Positions 59,646 through 64,000 of a stretch of 64,000 nt of DNA are shown in pieces. Position 1 is the first letter of the stretch, and each line of letters starts with the position of its first letter. A program made the position numbers and the translations under genes. The DNA is from Massilia sp. BJB1822. Its GTDB lineage: Bacteria; Pseudomonadota; Gammaproteobacteria; Burkholderiales; Burkholderiaceae_D. Location of the stretch: contig NZ_JABWEB010000001.1 in assembly GCF_013369485.1 (NCBI RefSeq), positions 248,001 to 312,000 on the forward strand, in the 5' to 3' direction. Below the pieces are notes generated by a model, which was given only the letters and a program-made list of their open reading frames with translations, had not been told where the DNA came from and did not search any database.

Positions 59646-59679
59646 AAAAAAAGGCGGATGAGCTGCAATATCCGTCGCC
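59646..59679 (-). terminator. Weak terminator after the small peptide ORF
   Basis: On the minus strand a 5-bp CGGAT / ATCCG stem is followed by CC and seven T, starting 13 bases after the stop of the 24-residue ORF. The stem is short; the stronger hairpin at 59422-59448 may complete termination. Confidence 0.4.
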
Positions 59680-59691
59680 GGAGAGTGGCGT

Positions 59692-59766
59692 TTACGCCGC
59701 CAGGGCCAGAGCCGAGGCGGTGATCAGGGCCACCAATAGAATGAAATGAAGAAATTTGCGTTGCAT
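59692..59766 (-). CDS. Small hydrophobic peptide (24 residues)
   Basis: The ORF reads MQRKFLHFILLVALI then TASALALAA: a basic N-terminus and one hydrophobic segment, like a small membrane protein or a bare signal peptide. AAGGAG stands 7 bases before the ATG, an ideal ribosome site in a region with no other gene on this strand. TAATATA and TATACA lie upstream as possible -10 elements, and T-run terminators follow. Another tiny ORF of 16 residues (59793-59843, minus strand, MKKTVTLVAMSGASGV) lies just upstream but has a poor ribosome site. Expression is unproven. Such peptides can be type I toxins or regulators of membrane enzymes. Confidence 0.5.
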   Translation of the reverse strand: MQRKFLHFILLVALITASALALAA

Positions 59767-59926
59767 GAAGTGTCTCCTTGTATAGCCATATATTAAACGC
59801 CGGAAGCGCCACTCATGGCGACCAGCGTTACAGTTTTTTTCATATCCTGCAGAGTTCTGTTTTATTTATTCCGCAAGATAAAGCGCGCTTTTTTGCGCCG
59901 CGCTGGCTACAGTATGCGCCTTTTCC

Positions 59927-60571
59927 TCAAGCGTGGCTGCCGCGTTTAACAAAGAACAGCGCGGCGCCCACCGCCATCAGCAAACCGCCGAATACGCGGT
60001 TTTGTTTTTTCACGGCGCCCGCATCGCGGAAAAAGCGCTGCATGGACGAGGCCAGGAAGGCGTAGCCGTGCATGACGATGCAGTCGATGGTGACCATGGT
60101 GACGGCCAGGATCAGCAGCTGGGGCAGCACGGGCTGGCCCTGGGTGATGAACTGGGGCAGCACGGCCACCATGAAGATGATGCCCTTGGGATTGGTGGCA
60201 TTGGTCAGGAAGCCGGTCATGAAGCGGCGCCGCAGCGAGGGTGCCTGCGGCCGCCCGGACGCCGCATCCACGCCGAGGCCGGCTGCCGTCTTGGCGCGCC
60301 ACTGGCACAGGCCCAGGTAGATCAGGTAGAGGGCGCCCACGGTCTTGACCACGCTGAAGGCGAATTCCGAGGCCAGCAGCAGGGAACCGACGCCCGCGCC
60401 GGCAATGCCGATCAGCAGCAGCAGGCCGGCGATCAGGCCCATGATGGTGGCGCTGGCCTTGCGCACCCCGTAGGAGAGGCCATGCGACATCGACAACACG
60501 GCGCCGGACCCGGGCGAGACCGAGATGATGCAGGCAGCAATGACAAAGGTGATCCAGGCGGCGAAACTCAT
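59927..60571 (-). CDS. LysE-family amino-acid exporter
   Basis: A 214-residue inner-membrane protein with about six helices. The N-terminal FAAWITFVIAACIISVSPGSGAVLSMSHGLSYG is the RhtB/LysE family signature, followed by LYLIYLGLCQWR and FLTNATNPKGIIFMVAVLPQFI. Substrates of this family are amino acids or homoserine lactones. The ATG at 60571 has GGGAG 5 bases upstream. Confidence 0.9.
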   Translation of the reverse strand: MSFAAWITFVIAACIISVSPGSGAVLSMSHGLSYGVRKASATIMGLIAGLLLLIGIAGAGVGSLLLASEFAFSVVKTVGALYLIYLGLCQWRAKTAAGLGVDAASGRPQAPSLRRRFMTGFLTNATNPKGIIFMVAVLPQFITQGQPVLPQLLILAVTMVTIDCIVMHGYAFLASSMQRFFRDAGAVKKQNRVFGGLLMAVGAALFFVKRGSHA

Positions 60572-60708
60572 CGTGGCTCCCAACTTAAATATTTCATTCT
60601 AGCGCCTGGCGGCGGTATTCGCCGATCTTGGTCTGGGGTAAGATTGCTCTTTGAATCAGCTTTCTTATTTTCTATGTCTATGCGCACCACCTTCCAGGGA
60701 GGCCTCTG

Positions 60709-61662
60709 ATGGCCGGAACCAGCCTGCTGGCACTGATCGACGATATCGCCACCATCCTCGACGATGTCGGCGCCATGAGCAAGGTGGCGGCGCAAAAGAC
60801 CGCCGGCGTGCTGGGCGACGACCTGGCGCTGAATGCGCAGCAGGTGGCCGGCGTGCAGGCCGAGCGCGAATTGCCCGTGGTGTGGGCGGTGGCGGTCGGC
60901 TCGATGAAGAACAAGGCCATCCTGGTGCCGGCCGCCCTGGCCATTAGCGCCTTCGCGCCCTGGGCCATCATTCCCCTGCTGATGCTGGGCGGCGCCTACC
61001 TGTGCTTCGAGGGCTTCGAGAAGATCGCCCATAAATTCCTGCACAGCGCCGAAGAAGACGCCGCCCACCACGCCGAGCTGGCAGCCGCCGTGGCCGATCC
61101 GGCCGTCGACCTGGTGGCGCTGGAAAAGGACAAGATCAAGGGCGCCATCCGCACCGACTTCATTCTGTCGGCCGAGATCATCGTGATTGCGCTGGGCACC
61201 GTGGCCGAGGCCAGCTTCGCCCAGCAGGTGGCGGTGCTGGTCGGCATCGCCATCGTGATGACGGTGGGCGTGTACGGCATCGTAGCCGGCATCGTCAAGA
61301 TGGATGACGCCGGCCTCTACCTGAGCCAGCGCGCCGGCGCGGCCGCGGCCGGCGTGCGCGCCTTCGGCCGCTTCCTGCTGGCGGCGGCGCCGGTCCTGAT
61401 GAAATTACTCTCCGTAGTCGGCACGGCCGCCATGTTCATGGTCGGCGGCGGCATCCTGACCCACGGCATTCCGGCCGCCCACCATGCCATCGAGCATGCG
61501 GGCGCGGCAGCCCAGGGCGTGGCCGGCGTCGGCCCCGTGTTGGGCGTGCTGACGCCGAGCGTGTTGAATGGCGTGGCCGGGGTTGTGGCCGGCGCCATTG
61601 TGCTGGCCCTGGTGACCGTGGCCGGCAAGCTGTGGGGCGCAGTGCGCGGCCGCAGCAAATAA
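60709..61662 (+). CDS. yedI: DUF808 family inner-membrane protein (YedI-like)
   Basis: A 317-residue membrane protein. [48 protein letters not shown] is the conserved N-terminal part; several hydrophobic segments follow ([71 protein letters not shown]). Function is unknown. GGGAGG provides a strong ribosome site. It is divergent from the LysE gene. Confidence 0.9.
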   Translation: MAGTSLLALIDDIATILDDVGAMSKVAAQKTAGVLGDDLALNAQQVAGVQAERELPVVWAVAVGSMKNKAILVPAALAISAFAPWAIIPLLMLGGAYLCFEGFEKIAHKFLHSAEEDAAHHAELAAAVADPAVDLVALEKDKIKGAIRTDFILSAEIIVIALGTVAEASFAQQVAVLVGIAIVMTVGVYGIVAGIVKMDDAGLYLSQRAGAAAAGVRAFGRFLLAAAPVLMKLLSVVGTAAMFMVGGGILTHGIPAAHHAIEHAGAAAQGVAGVGPVLGVLTPSVLNGVAGVVAGAIVLALVTVAGKLWGAVRGRSK

Positions 61663-61744
61663 CCAAACGGGCGCGCCCATCCGCAGCGCGCGCCTTCAGG
61701 GGGTTGTAGAGACCAGCCTCCTGCCTTCACGGCATGGTGTTCCG

Positions 61745-61767
61745 CTTATTGCATTGTTCGCAATAAG
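61745..61767. promoter_or_regulatory. Perfect inverted repeat upstream of aer
   Basis: CTTATTGC (61745-61752) and GCAATAAG (61760-61767) form an 8-bp perfect inverted repeat with a 7-base spacer. It lacks a T-run, so it is either a weak end of the DUF808 transcript or a protein-binding site 33 bases upstream of the FNR box. Confidence 0.4.
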
Positions 61768-61799
61768 GCAAGACCTGCTTTGCCGAAATTCCCTTAATT

Positions 61800-61841
61800 T
61801 TGATCTACATCAATAAAACTAATGGCCCAACTGCGTAAACT
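61800..61841 (+). promoter_or_regulatory. FNR/ANR box and class II promoter of aer
   Basis: TTGAT-CTAC-ATCAA (61800-61813) matches the FNR consensus at all ten positions. TAAACT (61836-61841) could be the -10 element: a start at about 61848 would put the box centre at -41.5, the standard position of an FNR-activated class II promoter. The start codon is at 61910. Confidence 0.72.
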
Positions 61842-61909
61842 TTGACCTGTAACTTGCGATAAAGCAAGAATGGAGACAAGAAGCCAGTGGCTCGGAGGAG
61901 AGTATTCAA

Positions 61910-63550
61910 ATGCGCAACAACCTGCCCGTAACGAATCAAGAAGTGGAACTGTCGGAAGATCAGGCCATCGTCTCCAAAACGGATCTGGACGGTAACATCG
62001 TCTATGTGAACCCCTACTTCATGCAAGTGAGCGGCTTTTCGGAAGAAGAGCTGATCGGCGCGCCGCAAAACATCGTGCGCCACCCCGACATGCCGCCGGA
62101 AGCCTTCGCCGACCTGTGGCGTTCCATCAAGGCCGGCACGCCGTGGACCGGTCTGGTGAAGAACCGCTGCAAAAATGGCGACTTCTACTGGGTAAAAGCC
62201 AATATCACCCCGATCAAGGAAAATGGCCGCACCATCGGCTATATGTCGGTGCGCACCCGGCCCGAGCGCGAGCAGATCGCCAGCGCCGCCGCCGCCTACC
62301 GCGCCATCCGCCAGAATGGCGACCATGGCATCACCATCAAGAACGGCCAGATCATCCGCTCCGGCATGGGCAATCTGCTGTCGCGCCTGAGCCATGTTTC
62401 GCTCGGCATGCGCATCTGGTTCTCGACCAGCGTGGTCAACACCCTGTTGATGATCGTCTGCGCGGCCAGCCTGTTCGGCGACGGTTCCTCGCCCTGGATC
62501 CGCTACGGCATCTTCGGCGCCACCTTCATCGGCCTGCTGATCAACGTCTTCCTGTGGTGGACGCTGCGCGTCGGCGTGCTGCATCCGCTGGGCCGCGCCC
62601 TGGAAGGCGCGCGCCAGATCGCGGCGGGCGACCTGTCCGGCAGCTTCGACACCGACAGCACCGACGAAGTGGGCCAGCTGCTGCGCGCCCTGCAGCAGAT
62701 GAACAATAATCTGATCGCCACCATCCGCGATGTGCGCGTGAATGTGGAAACCATGGCCGTGGCCACGCGCCAGATCGCCGCCGGCAATAACGACCTGTCG
62801 GGCCGCACCGAGGCGCAGGCGGCCAGCCTGGAAAAAACCGCATCGAGCATCGACGAATTCTCGTCCACCGTGAAGGCCAATGCCGACAACTCGCTGCAGG
62901 CCAACGACCTGGCGCAAGCGGCGTCGAATGTGGCGGAACAGGGCGGCGAAATCGTCTCCGACGTGATCGCCACCATGGACGAGATCAACAGCTCGTCGAA
63001 GAAGATTGTCGACATCATCGGCCTGATCGAGGGCATCGCCTTCCAGACCAATATCCTGGCGCTGAACGCGGCGGTGGAAGCGGCGCGCGCCGGCGAACAA
63101 GGCCGCGGCTTCGCCGTGGTGGCCGGCGAGGTGCGCAACCTGGCGCAGCGCTCCTCGGTGGCGGCGAAAGACATCAAGAACCTGATCAGCATCTCGGTCG
63201 GCAAAGTCAGCGACGGCATGGAACGCGCCCAGCGCGCCGGCGCCACCATGGAACAGGTGGTGAACTCGGTCAAGCAGGTGACGGCCATCATGGGCGAAAT
63301 CTCGGTCGCCTCGCGCGAGCAAAGCATCGGCGTCGACCAGGTGAACCAGGCCATCGCCCATATGGACCAGGTGACGCAGCAGAATGCCGCCCTGGTGGAA
63401 CAAGCCGCCGCCGCCGCCAACAGCCTGGCGGAAGAAGCCAGCAGCGTGTCGCAAGCCGTCAGCCTGTTCAAGTTCGGCAAGCCGGTGGGTGCTGCGCGCC
63501 GCAGCAGCGCCAGCCGCCCCGCGGCCAGTCCCAAACGCCTGGCCGCCTGA
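61910..63550 (+). CDS. aer: Aerotaxis receptor-like methyl-accepting chemotaxis protein
   Basis: A 546-residue receptor. The PAS domain (residues about 15-120: SKTDLDGNIVYVNPYFMQVSGFSEEELIGAPQNIVRHPDMPPEAFADLW, WTGLVKNRCKNGDFYWVKANITPI) is close to the FAD-binding PAS of E. coli Aer. An F1-like linker, a hydrophobic hairpin (about 165-220), HAMP and the signalling domain with IEGIAFQTNILALNAAVEAARAGEQGRGFAVVAGEVRNLAQRS follow. Such receptors sense redox/oxygen and steer flagellar motors through CheA/CheW. GGAGGAG precedes the start. The C-terminus is basic (RRSSASRPAASPKRLAA), with no CheR-binding pentapeptide. Confidence 0.9.
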   Translation: MRNNLPVTNQEVELSEDQAIVSKTDLDGNIVYVNPYFMQVSGFSEEELIGAPQNIVRHPDMPPEAFADLWRSIKAGTPWTGLVKNRCKNGDFYWVKANITPIKENGRTIGYMSVRTRPEREQIASAAAAYRAIRQNGDHGITIKNGQIIRSGMGNLLSRLSHVSLGMRIWFSTSVVNTLLMIVCAASLFGDGSSPWIRYGIFGATFIGLLINVFLWWTLRVGVLHPLGRALEGARQIAAGDLSGSFDTDSTDEVGQLLRALQQMNNNLIATIRDVRVNVETMAVATRQIAAGNNDLSGRTEAQAASLEKTASSIDEFSSTVKANADNSLQANDLAQAASNVAEQGGEIVSDVIATMDEINSSSKKIVDIIGLIEGIAFQTNILALNAAVEAARAGEQGRGFAVVAGEVRNLAQRSSVAAKDIKNLISISVGKVSDGMERAQRAGATMEQVVNSVKQVTAIMGEISVASREQSIGVDQVNQAIAHMDQVTQQNAALVEQAAAAANSLAEEASSVSQAVSLFKFGKPVGAARRSSASRPAASPKRLAA

Positions 63551-63573
63551 TACCTTATACGTAAAGAAGCCTT

Positions 63574-64000
63574 ATGCACACCATCGCCCCCGCAGCCGAG
63601 CCCACGATCGAGTTCGATCCCGAGATCATCGGGAAAATGAGCCAGTCCGGCCCGCGCTATACCTCCTACCCGACGGCTGACCGCTTCACCCCGGACTTCG
63701 GCTACGGGAATTTCCTTGAGGCGCTGGCCAGCCTGAAACTGCGCGGCGGCCGCCGCGCCCTCTCGCTGTACGTGCACGTGCCCTTCTGCGACACGGTGTG
63801 CTACTACTGCGCCTGCAACAAGATCGTGACCAAGGACCGCAGCAAGGCGGCCACCTACCTGAGCTATCTGAAGCAGGAAATCGAGATGCAGGGCAAGCTG
63901 TTCGCCGGCTTGAACCGCGTCGAGCAGTTGCACTTCGGCGGCGGCACGCCGACCTATTTCAGCGACAAGCAGATGGGCGAGCTGATGGCCCACCTGCACC
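63574..64000 (+). CDS. hemN: Oxygen-independent coproporphyrinogen III dehydrogenase, N-terminal part
   Basis: The first 142 codons are present; the gene runs off the window. QSGPRYTSYPTADRF, LYVHVPFCDTVCYYCACNKIVTKD with the radical-SAM cluster Cys residues (CxxxCxxC) followed by the extra Cys typical of true HemN, and EQLHFGGGTPTYF are intact. HemN makes protoporphyrinogen without O2. It starts 23 bases after the aer stop, so it can be read from the FNR-controlled aer promoter. Confidence 0.94.
   Translation, partial: MHTIAPAAEPTIEFDPEIIGKMSQSGPRYTSYPTADRFTPDFGYGNFLEALASLKLRGGRRALSLYVHVPFCDTVCYYCACNKIVTKDRSKAATYLSYLKQEIEMQGKLFAGLNRVEQLHFGGGTPTYFSDKQMGELMAHLH

Overview
The window is high-GC, densely coded DNA of a beta-proteobacterium. 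I infer family Oxalobacteraceae (Massilia/Duganella/Telluria-like). The basis is the gene content and order (rsmI-lpoA-yraN-diaA-dolP, RegB/RegA, an Aer-type receptor next to hemN, a DUF3034 barrel protein) and a dispersed palindrome around GGGGTCTGACCCC; no 16S gene is present to prove it. There is no prophage, IS element or CRISPR array. Three spots look foreign by lower GC or family: an orphan phage-type nuclease gene (9.3-9.8 kb), a RelE/ParE toxin-antitoxin pair (53.4-54.0 kb) and a phage CII-like regulator (58.9-59.4 kb).

Layout. 0-3.5 kb: end of aceK, then thiolase, SDR and acyl-CoA dehydrogenase (acyl-CoA/acetyl-CoA metabolism). 3.5-8.3 kb: an RstA/RstB-like two-component pair split by three opposed envelope genes (PrcB-like lipoprotein, MipA/OmpV protein, secreted unknown); the regulator and kinase promoters share a sequence block. 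10-14.8 kb: a large TonB receptor and an orphan peptide-binding protein. 15-27.4 kb: an extended peptidoglycan remodelling and recycling region: a SpmA-SpmB fusion with DacB on one strand, and on the other a run of GntR regulator, MurQ, AmpG permease, DigH-like GHL10 lipoprotein, BadF-type sugar kinase (MurK-like), AmpD-type amidase lipoprotein, LysR regulator and D-Ala-D-Ala dipeptidase; a DadA-type D-amino-acid dehydrogenase follows.

28-38.7 kb: lower leucine-degradation genes (mccB, methylglutaconyl-CoA hydratase, mccA, HMG-CoA lyase) with the whole bioA-F-D-B block inserted between the two carboxylase subunits, so the biotin pathway is co-linear with a biotin enzyme; then tRNA-Pro(TGG). 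39-44 kb: rsmI, lpoA, yraN, diaA, dolP and a TlpA thioredoxin. 44.3-45.6 kb: a truncated haemoglobin fused to a DUF3034 outer-membrane barrel. 46-56 kb: ung, lipA and lipB, then about 6.8 kb (copper-type TonB receptor with RegA-like sites upstream, RegBA, toxin-antitoxin pair, glutathione transferase, LysR gene) separating lipBA from ybeD. 56-59.4 kb: a PspA-like / DUF2491 / Ser-rich membrane protein operon with a divergent CII-like regulator. 59.4-64 kb: a probable 24-residue membrane peptide, LysE exporter, DUF808 protein, then an Aer receptor preceded by a perfect FNR box, and the start of hemN.

Start sites were chosen from Shine-Dalgarno sequences, signal peptides and remembered family N-termini. 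All family assignments come from reading the translated sequence, without database searches.
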